Shown here piece by piece: positions 37,339 through 47,044 of a stretch of 64,000 nucleotides of DNA. How positions within the stretch are numbered: position 1 is the stretch's first letter; every line of letters begins with the position of its first letter. This DNA comes from Gammaproteobacteria bacterium HGW-Gammaproteobacteria-13. Its GTDB lineage: Bacteria; Pseudomonadota; Gammaproteobacteria; Pseudomonadales; Pseudomonadaceae. Where the stretch lies: contig PGZH01000004.1 in the NCBI GenBank assembly GCA_002840155.1, positions 248,001-312,000 of the forward strand. Reading direction: 5' to 3'. The position numbers and the translations under genes are program-made. Below the pieces are notes generated by a model. The model was given only the letters and a program-made list of their open reading frames with translations, did no database searches and was not told the DNA's origin.

Positions 37339-39062
37339 AGTTCCGGCCCCATGGAGAAATGCAGGCGCACACCGCCCTGATCATCCAGTGGGTGTGCCAG
37401 ATCGAGGCGCAGCGGCCCCAACGGTGACACCCAGCGCACGCCAACGCCCACCGCGCTTTTTAGCGAGGGAATCGCCAGCGAATCGAAGGTATTGCCCTGG
37501 TCGAAGAAGCTCGCCAAGCGCCAGCGCTCAGTCAGGCTGTATTGGTATTCCAGGCTGCTGGTAAACAGATAGCGCCCGCCGATCTTGTCGCCGGCACGGT
37601 TCTCCGGCGACAGGCTCTGGTAGTCATAACCGCGCACGCTCTGGTCGCCCCCGGCGAAGAAGCGCAGCGACGGCGGCACCTTGGCAAAGCCATCGGACTC
37701 AGTGCCGCCCACTTGCACCCGGCCGAGCAGTCGATGGCGGTTAAAGACAGTGGTCAGACCCTTGAGCTGGATATTGCCGTGCAGCACATTGGCATCGGAC
37801 AACAGCCCCTTGGCCGCACCAGACAGATCGAGCTGCAGGCGATAGCCGTGGTTGGGGTCGATCTGGTTGTCACTGTGCAGATAGGAATAACTCAGGCCCG
37901 GCATCAACAGCGTGCTGGTGCCGGCGTCATCACCGAGGTCGTACTGTTCGTGCCGCCACTTCAGCGAGAGCACGCGCTGCCAGCCGCTGTCGAGCTTGCT
38001 GTGCCATTCCGGGCCGAAGGTCAGCAGGCGGCTGCTGCTGTCGGTATTGGCCAGGTCTTCGGCCTGGTAACCGCCGGCCACGCGCAGCTTGTCGGTCAGC
38101 GGTGGGTCGAGCGGCACGTCGTACCACAGGCCGACATTCTGCCGCGGCGCCGACAGCTCGAACTCCGCGCCATAGCTGTGCCCCTGCGGGTTGGCCCAGT
38201 GCCGCGTCCAGTTGGCCCGGCCACGCGGGCCAACGTCGGTGGAAAACCCTAGCCCCAACCCCATGCTGCGCGGCTTGCGCGCCTGTAACTGAACCTGCAC
38301 GGGGATCTGTTCGGCGGTTGCGCTGCCAGGGTTGGCATCCACCTGCACCGACTCGAAATAGCCGCTGGAGCGCAGCGCCTGATACAGCTCGGCAATCAGC
38401 GCCGAGTCGTAGGGCGTGTCGGCCGGGAACGGCACCATGCGCTGCAGCAACTGCTCATCGAAGGGCGCATCGCCGACAAAACTCACTTCACCCAGTTGAT
38501 AACGCGGCCCGCTGAGATAGATCAGCTCGATATCGGCAACCCCGGCGGCGGGATCGATGCTCAGTCGCTGCTGACTAAAACGCCCGGCGAAGAAGCCATA
38601 GCGCGAGGCCTGATTCTGAATCTCGCGCTTGGCCGTATCGTAACGCCCGTGATTGAGCTGCGCGCCGCTGCGCAGCTGCGGGTCATTGGGTGTGCGGAAG
38701 GCGCGTAGCTGTGCGGCAGGCCCGTCGACGCGCACCACCACATCACGTAACCGCACCGGCTCACCGGGCTGGATGCGCAGGGTCAGGCGCGGTGTCGTGC
38801 CCTCGCTGACTTCGCTGCTGATCTGCGTCTGGTAATAGCCCAGCGCCTGGGCGGCCTTCTCGGCCTGGTTCTCGGCGACTCGGCGAAAACGCTGCAGGGC
38901 CTCGGCATCGCGCTCGCCCAGGCTGCCGATATAGCCCTCGATATTGCTCTTCAGCGCGCTATTGGCCGGTTCAACCCGCACACGCAACTGCGCTTCGGCC
39001 AGGGCCGTAGCACTCAGCAGCAGGAGAAACAGCCCGGCGAGAAGGTTGGGGAAAACACACAT
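37335..39062 (-). CDS. tamA: Translocation and assembly module subunit TamA
   Basis: A 575-residue Omp85-family outer-membrane protein. It has a signal peptide ending around TALAEAQ, three POTRA domains over about residues 25-260, then a 16-strand barrel. The barrel includes FFAGGDQSVRGYDYQSLSPE, the conserved lid-lock VRGF/Y-type motif, and ends with MGPEL. It partners TamB encoded directly downstream. The start at 39062 has no strong ribosome site but gives a normal signal sequence. Confidence 0.92.
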   Translation of the reverse strand: MCVFPNLLAGLFLLLLSATALAEAQLRVRVEPANSALKSNIEGYIGSLGERDAEALQRFRRVAENQAEKAAQALGYYQTQISSEVSEGTTPRLTLRIQPGEPVRLRDVVVRVDGPAAQLRAFRTPNDPQLRSGAQLNHGRYDTAKREIQNQASRYGFFAGRFSQQRLSIDPAAGVADIELIYLSGPRYQLGEVSFVGDAPFDEQLLQRMVPFPADTPYDSALIAELYQALRSSGYFESVQVDANPGSATAEQIPVQVQLQARKPRSMGLGLGFSTDVGPRGRANWTRHWANPQGHSYGAEFELSAPRQNVGLWYDVPLDPPLTDKLRVAGGYQAEDLANTDSSSRLLTFGPEWHSKLDSGWQRVLSLKWRHEQYDLGDDAGTSTLLMPGLSYSYLHSDNQIDPNHGYRLQLDLSGAAKGLLSDANVLHGNIQLKGLTTVFNRHRLLGRVQVGGTESDGFAKVPPSLRFFAGGDQSVRGYDYQSLSPENRAGDKIGGRYLFTSSLEYQYSLTERWRLASFFDQGNTFDSLAIPSLKSAVGVGVRWVSPLGPLRLDLAHPLDDQGGVRLHFSMGPEL

Positions 39063-39123
39063 GAGGGCGATGCTAGCACGAGCTCAGGGCCGACTTAGAG
39101 CACCAGTGCGGGCAAATAGTTGC

Positions 39124-39153
39124 GACTCGATGTGTCGGCAAACACATCGAGTC
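39124..39153 (-). terminator. Hairpin between GNAT gene and tamA
   Basis: GACTCGATGTGT (39124-39135) pairs perfectly with ACACATCGAGTC (39142-39153) across 6 bases, 9 bases after the GNAT stop. There is no long T-run on the minus strand (CGCAACTATTTG follows), so it may be a weak terminator. Confidence 0.5.
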
Positions 39154-39161
39154 GGCCATTC

Positions 39162-39803
39162 TCAGGCGCTGGCCTTGATTGCTTCTTGCGGGCTGGGATG
39201 GAAAAACACGTGCTCGATAATTGGGCCAATCGCCACTTCGCCGATTTCCTCGTAACCCTGACGCTTATAGAAATCCAGGTAATGTCCATTGCCGGTATCC
39301 AGTACCACGCCCTGGGAACTGGCGTCTTCGGCGCACCAGTTGTGCAGCGCCTCAAGCAGTTGCTCGCCGAGGTGCTTGCCCTGGTATTCCGGGTGAATGC
39401 CCAGCAGTGGCAGTACGTGGTACGGCCCCGGTGGCAGGCAGGCGATCACTGCGTCGTGATATTCCAGATAGCGCTTGGTACAACGGAAACCAGCGGTCAG
39501 CAGCATGCGCATGCGCCAGCCCCAGCTTTCGGTGATGTCCATGCGCCGTTGCGGCGGTGCAATCAGCGCCATGCCGATCAGGCGGTCGTCGATCAGCAGG
39601 CCAATGGCCGGCAGGTCCTCATTAAAGTGCTGCTGCACCAGTTCGCGTACGGTGGCGCGCACACGCTGGTCATAGCCGGGACGTTCGGCTTCAAACAGGT
39701 AGGCGAAGGTGGGGTCGTGGCGGTAGGCGTGATAGAGCAACGAGCGTGCTTCGCGGGCGTAACCGCCATCGAGCATGCGTACTTCGGCGAGACTGTTGGG
39801 CAT
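39162..39803 (-). CDS. GNAT family N-acetyltransferase
   Basis: A 213-residue GNAT protein. The acetyl-CoA site is HVLPLLGIHPEYQGKHLGEQLLEALHNW, with Q/R-x-x-G-x-G/L at YQGKHLGEQL. It is followed by LDTGNGHYLDFYKRQGYEEIGE, a typical C-terminal YxxxGF/Y element. The N-terminal 60 residues with HDPTFAYLFEAERP fit the larger, generic acetyltransferase type of Pseudomonas. The substrate is unknown. It lies on the same strand as tamAB, separated by a hairpin, and is divergent from xthA. Confidence 0.8.
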   Translation of the reverse strand: MPNSLAEVRMLDGGYAREARSLLYHAYRHDPTFAYLFEAERPGYDQRVRATVRELVQQHFNEDLPAIGLLIDDRLIGMALIAPPQRRMDITESWGWRMRMLLTAGFRCTKRYLEYHDAVIACLPPGPYHVLPLLGIHPEYQGKHLGEQLLEALHNWCAEDASSQGVVLDTGNGHYLDFYKRQGYEEIGEVAIGPIIEHVFFHPSPQEAIKASA

Positions 39804-39946
39804 CTGCTTGACCTCTGTTGTTCTTGATTTACTGGGCCTGCAGCCACGTTAGCACCGCGCACCCAGCACCGCCACAGGCTGGCCGGCAGGGCCGCTAATC
39901 GGCTAGCATCGCTGGCTTTCCAGAGCAACAGCCAGGACTGCCGCCC

Positions 39947-40762
39947 ATGAAGATCGTCTCCTTCAATATCAATGGCCTGCGTGCACGCCCCCATCAACTG
40001 GCCGCCTTGATCGAGAAACACCAGCCGGATGTGATCGGCCTGCAGGAAACCAAGGTGGCCGACGAGCAGTTCCCCGAGGCGGATATCCGCCAGCTCGGCT
40101 ACCACGTGCATTATCACGGCCAGAAAGGCCACTACGGCGTCGCCCTGCTCTCGCGCCAGGAACCACTAAGCCTGCACAAGGGCTTTCCCGGTGATGCCGA
40201 AGACGCGCAGCGGCGCTTTATCTACGGCACCTTCGCCGATGCCCAGGGCAACCCAGTCACGGTAATGAATGGCTACTTCCCGCAGGGCGAAAGCCGCGAC
40301 CACCCGACCAAGTTCCCAGCCAAGCAGCGCTTCTATGCCGACCTGCAACAGCTGCTGCTTAGCCAGTTCAGCCCCGAGCAGGCGTTGGTGGTGATGGGCG
40401 ATATCAATATTTCGCCGGAAGACTGCGACATCGGCATCGGTGAACCCAATCGCCTGCGCTGGCTGAAAACCGGTAAATGCAGCTTCCTGCCGGAAGAGCG
40501 CGAGTGGCTGGCCACCCTGAAGAACTGGGGTCTGGTCGACAGCTTCCGCCACCTCAACCCGGCGGTGAATGACCGCTTTAGCTGGTTCGATTACCGTAGT
40601 CGCGGTTTCGAGGACGAACCCAAGCGCGGCCTGCGCATCGATGTGATTCTCGCCTCCCAGGCGCTGCAGGCGCGGATCAAGGATGCCGGCGTCGACTACG
40701 ACCTGCGCGGCATGGAAAAGCCATCGGATCACGCGCCGATCTGGCTGGAGCTGGCGCAGTAA
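39947..40762 (+). CDS. xthA: Exodeoxyribonuclease III
   Basis: A 271-residue AP endonuclease of the exonuclease III family, acting in base-excision repair. Catalytic residues seen are Glu34 (LQETKV), Asp152 and Asn154 ([13 protein letters not shown]), Asp232 (RIDVIL) and the Asp261-His262 pair ([10 protein letters not shown]). The asparagine in FNINGLRA is also in place. Length and motifs match the E. coli enzyme. A strong bidirectional hairpin follows at 40786-40818. P. aeruginosa has a similar single-gene arrangement. Confidence 0.93.
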   Translation: MKIVSFNINGLRARPHQLAALIEKHQPDVIGLQETKVADEQFPEADIRQLGYHVHYHGQKGHYGVALLSRQEPLSLHKGFPGDAEDAQRRFIYGTFADAQGNPVTVMNGYFPQGESRDHPTKFPAKQRFYADLQQLLLSQFSPEQALVVMGDINISPEDCDIGIGEPNRLRWLKTGKCSFLPEEREWLATLKNWGLVDSFRHLNPAVNDRFSWFDYRSRGFEDEPKRGLRIDVILASQALQARIKDAGVDYDLRGMEKPSDHAPIWLELAQ

Positions 40763-40785
40763 CCCTGTACTAGAGCGCTCAATCG

Positions 40786-40818
40786 AAAAAGTGACTGTCA
40801 TATTGCAGTCACTTTTTT
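40786..40818 (+). terminator. Terminator of xthA
   Basis: AAAAAGTGACTG pairs with CAGTCACTTTTTT across an 8-base loop, 24 bases after the xthA stop. A-tract and T-tract make it potentially active in both directions. Confidence 0.9.
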
Positions 40819-40866
40819 GTCTTATCGTCGCGGCACTTTCACTCACCCATATAAGGTGTTTGCCGC

Positions 40867-42249
40867 ATGTTGCGCGCCTGCTCTGCCTTCGAACGTGATA
40901 CCTGGATTCGCACCGTCAGCTTTCTGCTGCTCGGCTCCATCTGCTACGCACTGCCCTGGTCGGTATTTGCCGCCCTGCCCATCCCCAGCGATAACAGCAG
41001 CGTGCTGCGCATCCAAGGCTCCAACACCATTGGAGCGCGCCTTGGCCCGGCGCTGGTCAAAGGCCTGCTGGAAGAACAGGGCCTGAGTGCCATTCGCATC
41101 GAAGCGGGCGCGGCGGAAAACGAGCAGAAGATCATCGGTAAGACCGCCGATGGCCGCAGCGTAAGCATTGAAGTGGCGGCTCACGGTTCGGGCACCGGCT
41201 TTACCTCATTAGCCGATGGCAGCGCCGAACTGGCCGCCTCGTCCCGGCCGATCAAGGACAGTGAAGCCGCCAGCCTGCTCAGCCTGGGTGACCTGAAAAG
41301 CGCCAGCGCCGAGCAGATCATCGCCCTCGACGGCCTGGCCATTATTTTGCACCCGAGCAACCCGCTCGCCGCGCTTAATACCGCACAACTGGCGCAGGTA
41401 TTTGCCGGCGAGATCACTGACTGGGCGCAACTCGGCGCCCCAGCCGGGGCCATCACCCTGTACGCCCGCGATGACAAGTCCGGCACCTTCGACACCTTCA
41501 AGGAGCTGGTACTGAGCGCCAACGGCAAAACCCTGGCCCCTGGCGCCAAGCGTTTTGAATCCAGCGAAAAGCTTTCCGACTCGGTCAGCCAGGACCCTAA
41601 GGGCATCGGCTTTATCGGCCTGCCGTATATCCGCCAGGCCAAGGCCGTGGCGATTGCCGCCGGCGACTCGCAGCCGATGCTGCCGAGCCTGACCCTGGTG
41701 GCCACCGAGGATTACCCGCTGTCGCGCCGCCTGTTTCTGTACAACCAGCCGGAGCTGAGCAACCCCTGGGGCCGTGCATTGGTGCAGTTCGCCCACAGCA
41801 CACGCGGTCAGGCGATTGTCGACCAGAGCGGGTTTATCGCGCAGACCGTACAAGCGGTGACAATCCCCGCCAACGCGCAAATGCCGGCGAACTATCAGGC
41901 TCTGGCGAAGAACGCTCAACGTCTGTCGGTGAACTTCCGCTTTCAGGAGGGCAGCGCCAACCTCGACAACAAGGCCCTGCGCGACCTCAACCGGCTGATG
42001 GCCTACCTGCAGGAGCAGAACAAGCTGCACGACAAGGTGGTGCTGGTCGGCTTCGGCGATGCCAAGGCCGACACTGCCCGTGCCGAGCTGTTGTCCAAGC
42101 TGCGCGCCATGGCCGTACGCCGTGAGCTGAACAAGGGCGGCGTGATCTTCCGCGACATCATCGGTATGGGTGATGAGCTGCCGGTGGCCGCCAACAGCGG
42201 CGATGACGGGCGAATCAAGAACCGTCGGGTGGAAGTCTGGGTTTACTAA
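40867..42249 (+). CDS. PstS-like substrate-binding domain fused to OmpA-like domain
   Basis: A 460-residue exported protein with a signal segment ending near VFAALPIP. Residues about 45-310 form a phosphate-binding-type periplasmic domain, including LRIQGSNTIGARLGPAL, HGSGTGFTSL and the YARDDKSGTFDTF loop. From about residue 345 there is an OmpA-like peptidoglycan-binding domain (NFRFQEGSANLDNKA to NRRVEVWVY). The fusion suggests a binding protein tethered to the cell wall. Whether it binds phosphate is not certain. No pst genes are adjacent. It is preceded by the xthA terminator. Confidence 0.8.
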   Translation: MLRACSAFERDTWIRTVSFLLLGSICYALPWSVFAALPIPSDNSSVLRIQGSNTIGARLGPALVKGLLEEQGLSAIRIEAGAAENEQKIIGKTADGRSVSIEVAAHGSGTGFTSLADGSAELAASSRPIKDSEAASLLSLGDLKSASAEQIIALDGLAIILHPSNPLAALNTAQLAQVFAGEITDWAQLGAPAGAITLYARDDKSGTFDTFKELVLSANGKTLAPGAKRFESSEKLSDSVSQDPKGIGFIGLPYIRQAKAVAIAAGDSQPMLPSLTLVATEDYPLSRRLFLYNQPELSNPWGRALVQFAHSTRGQAIVDQSGFIAQTVQAVTIPANAQMPANYQALAKNAQRLSVNFRFQEGSANLDNKALRDLNRLMAYLQEQNKLHDKVVLVGFGDAKADTARAELLSKLRAMAVRRELNKGGVIFRDIIGMGDELPVAANSGDDGRIKNRRVEVWVY

Positions 42250-42355
42250 ACCTGACTCAGCCCCGGCGTTGTTTGCAGGTATTGCAACATCAGGCAGTGA
42301 TTAACAGCGCCGAGTGGCTAAGCTGAACACACACCCAACGCCCTGAGACTTTGTC

Positions 42356-43108
42356 ATGCCTGCAAGCAAGCCTCTGCACCTGATTTTGCTGCTGGTTATG
42401 CTGTTCGGGCCAACCGCCCAGGCAGAGGTGTTCCGGGTGTTTGGCGCGCATGATGGCTTCCCCAAGTACTTCGAGGAGGATGGCGAGGCCAAGGGCATTG
42501 TCGTGGACATCAGCAAACATTGCCTGAACCAGATGCAGGTGCCTTATCAGATCCAGCTCTTGCCGTGGAAACGCGCCTACACCATGGCCGAGCGCAGTGA
42601 AGGCGGCGTAATTGGTTTGTCGATCAGTGATGAGCGCCTGACGCTGTTCGATTTTTCAGAGCCGATCTTTACCGAACATATCGTGCTGGTGGTGCAGAAA
42701 GGCCGCGAGTTTGCCTACCAGAACATCACAGACCTGAAAGACAAACTGATTGGCGCCACCATCGGCACCAGCTATGGCACTGCATATGACGAGGCCGTGG
42801 CCAACGGCACCCTGACCATCGTCGGCTTCAACGACACCCGCAGCGGCCTGGGCATGCTGCAGCGTGAGCGCATCGACGCGATCCTGATCGGCTCCAGCGT
42901 CGATATTCGCAGGCTCGCCCAGAGCTGGCCTGGCCTGCATCCGGATGCCTTCACCACACTACCGGTGCCATTCAAGAGCGACAGCAAGCACATGGGCATT
43001 GCCAAAGCGCTGAAGATGGGCTGGTTCCTGGAGCAGTTCAATCAGTGCCTGAAAAATGGCCACGACACCGGGATTTTTGCCCCGATCATCTACCAGTACA
43101 GCAACTGA
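42356..43108 (+). CDS. Periplasmic substrate-binding protein, family 3
   Basis: A 250-residue family-3 (amino-acid type) binding protein with signal peptide ending at AQAEVF. It has the early EDGEAKGIVVDISKHCL block, PWKRAYTMAERSEGG and IGATIGTSYG. Proteins with the 'PWKRA' segment form a Pseudomonas subgroup whose ligands are mostly unknown. No permease or sensor gene is adjacent, so it may act as a solitary binding protein. A related solitary protein lies at 57481. Confidence 0.75.
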   Translation: MPASKPLHLILLLVMLFGPTAQAEVFRVFGAHDGFPKYFEEDGEAKGIVVDISKHCLNQMQVPYQIQLLPWKRAYTMAERSEGGVIGLSISDERLTLFDFSEPIFTEHIVLVVQKGREFAYQNITDLKDKLIGATIGTSYGTAYDEAVANGTLTIVGFNDTRSGLGMLQRERIDAILIGSSVDIRRLAQSWPGLHPDAFTTLPVPFKSDSKHMGIAKALKMGWFLEQFNQCLKNGHDTGIFAPIIYQYSN

Positions 43109-43256
43109 AATCCCCCGCTCCTGCGCTTGCCAAGTTCGCCGCCAAGGCCTATTGCTTAATCAGCGTGACGCCGGGCCCCTCTGGCGGTGAGCCTTCACCG
43201 TGATGTCGGAGTCACTGAGTTGATTTTCAACTTAGGCAGACATTCGAGGTGGCTCT

Positions 43257-44240
43257 ATGGATAGCCTGACAAGCATGCTCACGACCCCACTGTTCGGCAC
43301 CCCCGGCTGGTTTTGGCTGGCCTTTCTACTGATTATTCTCGGCCTCTTGATACTCGACCTCGGCGTGCTGCACCGCGATCAGCACGAGATCGAGATGCGC
43401 GAGAGCCTGCTGCTATACAGCGGCTATTTCAGCGTTGGCCTGGCCTTTGGCGGCTGGATCTGGTGGCAGCTGGGCGCGACCAAGGCGCTGGAGTTCTACA
43501 CCGGCTTTCTGGTCGAGCAATCGCTGTCGATGGACAACGTGTTCGTTATGGCGGTGATTCTCAACTTCTTCGCCATCCCCCGGCGCTACCAGCACCGCGT
43601 GTTGTTCTGGGGCATTCTCGGGGTGATCGTGCTGCGCGCAACGATGATCGGCCTGGGCACGGCGCTGGTGCAGAACTTCGAATGGGTGCTGTACCTGTTT
43701 GGCGCGTTTCTGCTGTTTACCGGCGTGCGCATGCTTTCGGCCAAGGAAGAACAGCACCCGGACCTCAGCCAGAACCGCCTGCTGCAGTTTCTGCGCAGAC
43801 ACCTGCGGGTGACCGAGGATATGCACGAGGGCCGCTTTCTTGTTCGCCAGCCGGATAGAAAAACAGGCAAGCACCTGCTGCATGCCACCCCGCTGCTGCT
43901 GGCGCTGGTGCTGATCGAGCTGGCCGACCTGGTGTTTGCCGTGGACAGCGTGCCGGCGGTGCTGGCCATCTCCCAGGACCCGTTTATCGTCTACACCTCG
44001 AACATCTTTGCGATTCTCGGCCTGCGCGCGCTGTACTTTGCCTTGGCGGCGTTGATGCACCGTTTTATCTACCTCAAGTACGCTCTGGCATTGGTGTTGA
44101 TGTTTATCGGTGGCAAGATCTTTCTCCACGACATGATCAAGGTGCCCGCCCTGCTCTCACTGTGCATGACCCTCGGCTTGCTGGCGGGCGGAGTGATACT
44201 GTCGTTACTGAAAACCCGTGCCCCCAGGCAGGAGCATTGA
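43257..44240 (+). CDS. TerC/Alx family membrane protein
   Basis: A 327-residue protein with about eight membrane helices. It has TerC family blocks ALEFYTGFLVEQSLSMDNVFV and IELADLVFAVDSVPAVLAIS, whose acidic residues inside helices probably bind a cation. Family members have been linked to manganese export and tellurite resistance. E. coli alx sits under a manganese riboswitch; I did not find that motif in the 148-bp upstream space. The ribosome site GAGGTGG is strong. A small gene follows 4 bases after its stop. Confidence 0.85.
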   Translation: MDSLTSMLTTPLFGTPGWFWLAFLLIILGLLILDLGVLHRDQHEIEMRESLLLYSGYFSVGLAFGGWIWWQLGATKALEFYTGFLVEQSLSMDNVFVMAVILNFFAIPRRYQHRVLFWGILGVIVLRATMIGLGTALVQNFEWVLYLFGAFLLFTGVRMLSAKEEQHPDLSQNRLLQFLRRHLRVTEDMHEGRFLVRQPDRKTGKHLLHATPLLLALVLIELADLVFAVDSVPAVLAISQDPFIVYTSNIFAILGLRALYFALAALMHRFIYLKYALALVLMFIGGKIFLHDMIKVPALLSLCMTLGLLAGGVILSLLKTRAPRQEH

Positions 44241-44244
44241 TCGT

Positions 44245-44439
44245 TTGAGTTCACCGAGCATTGTTATCGAGCCGCTGCTACAGCGCGGCAAGTTGCGTTG
44301 GCAAGTGCGCATGGGCCGCCGCAGCCTGATCTTCCATCAGGAACAGGCTGCCCGCGCCTTCGCGGCGCAGTTGCATATGCGCCTGCTCTGGTTGCAACAG
44401 AACGCGAGTCCAGATGATCAACAAGCTCCGCCGGGCTAA
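44245..44439 (+). CDS. Small conserved-looking protein, 64 residues
   Basis: Begins with TTG at 44245 (SSPSIVIEPLLQRGKLRWQV) about 11 bases after AGGAG and 4 bases after the TerC gene stop. It is basic, with a beta-like N-terminus and a helical AARAFAAQLHMRLLWLQQ. I do not recognise a family. Position and ribosome site suggest it is translated together with the TerC gene. Confidence 0.5.
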   Translation: MSSPSIVIEPLLQRGKLRWQVRMGRRSLIFHQEQAARAFAAQLHMRLLWLQQNASPDDQQAPPG

Positions 44440-44461
44440 ACACACGAACAGACTGCACTAT

Positions 44462-44520
44462 TGTGGGGGGCTTTAGCCGCGACGCATTCACGATCAATCG
44501 CGGCTAAAGCCCCTTCCACA
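44462..44520. repeat. REP-type palindrome
   Basis: TGTGGGGGGCTTTAGCCGCGA (44462-44482) faces TCGCGGCTAAAGCCCCTTCCACA (44498-44520). This is a familiar Pseudomonas intergenic palindrome. It lies between the small gene and a terminator. Confidence 0.75.
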
Positions 44521-44559
44521 GAGCCTGCATTGCAACCTGAAACTGCATTAGCCACAACG

Positions 44560-44593
44560 CACAAGGCCCGCAGATGCGGGCCTTGTGGTTTTT
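44560..44593 (+). terminator. Terminator of the TerC transcript
   Basis: CACAAGGCCCGCA (44560-44572) pairs perfectly with TGCGGGCCTTGTG (44575-44587), then GTTTTT. The T-run is on the plus-strand side, so it ends transcription from the TerC genes, facing the acyl-CoA dehydrogenase gene. Confidence 0.8.
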
Positions 44594-44605
44594 CAGTGAC
44601 GCGTT

Positions 44606-45835
44606 TTAGCGGCTGGCTTTCATCACTTCTTTCGACACGTACTTGCCGATTTCGAACTTGCCGATAGCAGCGCGGTGCACTTCGTCCGGGCCGTCAGCCA
44701 GGCGCAGGGTGCGCTGCATGGCGTACCAGTAGGCCAGCGGGAAGTCGTTGGACACCCCGGCGCCGCCGTGAATCTGGATCGCCCGGTCGATCACTTTCAA
44801 GGCCACGTTCGGTGCGACCACTTTGATCTGGGCAATTTCACTGGCCGCGATCTTGTTGCCCACGGTGTCCATCATATAAGCCGCGTTCAGCGTCAGCAGA
44901 CGGGCCATATTGATCTCCATACGCGAGTCGGCGATGTGATCGATATTGCCGCCCAGGCGGGCCAGCGGCTTGCCGAAGGCAGTACGGTTGATCGAGCGCT
45001 CGCACATCAATTTCAGCGCGCGCTCAGCCATGCCGATGGAACGCATGCAGTGGTGGATACGGCCTGGGCCAAGGCGACCCTGGGCAATCTCGAAGCCACG
45101 GCCCTCACCCAACAGCACGTTCTCGTACGGTACGCGGACGTTTTCGAACAGTACTTCGGCATGGCCGTGCGGCGCGTCGTCGTAGCCGAAGACCGGCAGC
45201 GGGCGCAGCACTTTCACACCAGGGGCGTCCATCGGCACCAGAATCATAGAATGCTGGGCGTGGCGCGGGCCATCCGGGTTGGTCAGGCCCATAAAGATCA
45301 TGATCTTGCAGCGCGGATCGCAAGCACCGGAGGTCCACCACTTGCGGCCGTTGATCACCCACTCATCGCCCTGGCGCACGGCGCTGGCCTGCATATTGGT
45401 GGCATCGGAGGACGCTACGCCCGGCTCGGTCATGGCGAAGGCGGAACGGATGGTGCCGTCCAGCAGCGGCTTGAGCCATTGCTCTTTCTGCGCTTCGTTG
45501 GCGTAGCGCACCAGCACTTCCATATTGCCGGTGTCCGGCGCGGCGCAGTTGAACGGCTCGGCACCGATCAACGAGCTGCCCATGATTTCCGCAAGCGGCG
45601 CGTATTCGGTGTTGGTCAGCCCGGCACCCAGTTCGGACTCCGGCAGAAACAGGTTCCACAGGCCTTCGGCTTTAGCCTTGGCTTTCAACTCTTCCATGAT
45701 CGCGGTGGGCTGCCAGCGGTCGCCTTCATTGACCTGTTGCTCGAACACGGCCTCGGCTGGATAGACATGGCTCTCCATAAACGCGGTGACGCGTTCACGC
45801 AGCTGCTGAACCTTGGGGGAGTAGGCGAAATCCAT
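44606..45835 (-). CDS. Acyl-CoA dehydrogenase
   Basis: A 409-residue flavoenzyme of the acyl-CoA dehydrogenase family. It has the FAD/substrate block [17 protein letters not shown] and [19 protein letters not shown] in the beta domain. The C-terminal helical domain has [19 protein letters not shown]. Its length and the N-terminal [16 protein letters not shown] match the subgroup (FadE9/ACAD10-11-like) distinct from LiuA. The chain length of its substrate is unknown. It is divergent from a LysR gene 159 bp away, which may regulate it. Confidence 0.87.
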   Translation of the reverse strand: MDFAYSPKVQQLRERVTAFMESHVYPAEAVFEQQVNEGDRWQPTAIMEELKAKAKAEGLWNLFLPESELGAGLTNTEYAPLAEIMGSSLIGAEPFNCAAPDTGNMEVLVRYANEAQKEQWLKPLLDGTIRSAFAMTEPGVASSDATNMQASAVRQGDEWVINGRKWWTSGACDPRCKIMIFMGLTNPDGPRHAQHSMILVPMDAPGVKVLRPLPVFGYDDAPHGHAEVLFENVRVPYENVLLGEGRGFEIAQGRLGPGRIHHCMRSIGMAERALKLMCERSINRTAFGKPLARLGGNIDHIADSRMEINMARLLTLNAAYMMDTVGNKIAASEIAQIKVVAPNVALKVIDRAIQIHGGAGVSNDFPLAYWYAMQRTLRLADGPDEVHRAAIGKFEIGKYVSKEVMKASR

Positions 45836-45994
45836 GATGGCTACCTTCTGACGCTGATTTTTGGGGAGTTCGGTGAAGTGGAAATGATGCTAGAACAGGG
45901 CTTAGGATTTATCTAATCTATTCTCACCGTGTATTAACATTCATCACCGATATATGTTCCACTGATAGCGATCATCACTCGGAGTGAGCGTGCA

Positions 45995-46912
45995 ATGAAT
46001 CTGAACAAGGTCGACCTCAACCTCTTTGTCGTCTTCGATGCCATCTACACCGAGGCCAATCTGACCCGGGCCGGGCAGATCGTCGGCATTACTCAGCCCG
46101 CAGTATCCAACGCCCTCGCTCGCCTGCGTGAAACCTTCAATGACCCGCTGTTTGTGCGCACCGCTCAGGGCATGGTGCCCACGCCTATGGCACAGAACAT
46201 CATCGGCCCGGTGCGCAACGCGCTGCAGCAACTGCGCATCTCCGTGCAGGAAAGCCGCATCTTCAACCCGGGGCAGGCCAACAAGACTTTCCGCATCAGC
46301 ATGACCGACCTCACCGAGGCCATCGTCCTGCCGCCGCTGTTTCAGCGCCTGCGCCGCCTGGCGCCGAACGTGAATATCGAGAGCATGCTGGCCCGGCGCC
46401 GCGAAACCACTAAAGAGCTGGCCGCTGGCCGTCTGGATTTTGCCGTGGACGCGCCGCTCAACACCGACCCGCAGGTGCGCCACGTCAAGTTGATGGAAGA
46501 CCGCTACGTGTGCGCCATGCGCCGTGGCCATCCGCTGGCCAAAGAGAAAATCAGCCTGGACGAATACATGGGCATGACCCATATCCATATTTCCAGCCGC
46601 CGCAGCGGTCTTGGCCACGTCGACCTGGCCCTGGGCCGCATGGGCATCCAGCGCAAGATAGCCCTGCGTTCGCAGCATTACCTGATGGCCACCACCGTAC
46701 TGCAAGGCACTGATATGGCCATGACCGTGCCCGAGCGCTTCGCCCGGCGTAATGACCTGCACTTTGTCGAGCTGCCGATCAAGGACATGACGCCGCTGGA
46801 AACTCACCTCTACTGGCACGAAAGCACCGACCAGGACCCGGCCAACCGCTGGATGCGCGAGCAGATCATCGAAATTTCCCAGCAGGCCACGGCCCAGGAA
46901 AAGAAAGCCTGA
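45995..46912 (+). CDS. LysR family transcriptional regulator
   Basis: A 305-residue LysR regulator with N-terminal helix-turn-helix over about residues 9-66 (ANLTRAGQIVGITQPAVSNALARLRE) and a linker helix. The effector domain contains FRISMTDLTEAIVLPPLFQRL. This 'LxxLFP/NodD-like' effector start is shared by regulators of fatty acid and aromatic genes. GGAGTGAG precedes ATG. It is divergent from the acyl-CoA dehydrogenase gene, the likely target. The effector is not known. Confidence 0.88.
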   Translation: MNLNKVDLNLFVVFDAIYTEANLTRAGQIVGITQPAVSNALARLRETFNDPLFVRTAQGMVPTPMAQNIIGPVRNALQQLRISVQESRIFNPGQANKTFRISMTDLTEAIVLPPLFQRLRRLAPNVNIESMLARRRETTKELAAGRLDFAVDAPLNTDPQVRHVKLMEDRYVCAMRRGHPLAKEKISLDEYMGMTHIHISSRRSGLGHVDLALGRMGIQRKIALRSQHYLMATTVLQGTDMAMTVPERFARRNDLHFVELPIKDMTPLETHLYWHESTDQDPANRWMREQIIEISQQATAQEKKA

Positions 46913-47044
46913 CGGCGAATACGCCGCGCTATGTGTGATCAAGTAAATCGCCTGCTGAATGCCAGCACTGTGTTTCAATGGCCTGGACGGCCCTGCCTAT
47001 GAAACCGCTGGCGATTAGCTCAGGCGCTGCACGAGGATCACAGC

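Noticed and set aside
43109-43256. Manganese (yybP-ykoY) riboswitch upstream of the TerC gene
   Set aside because: Expected from the E. coli alx case, but the conserved loop sequences were not found; only a modest GC-rich inverted stretch is present.
45944-46978. Minus-strand open frame (344 codons) opposite the LysR gene
   Set aside because: No motif, no ribosome site, and the LysR helix-turn-helix is clear on the plus strand.
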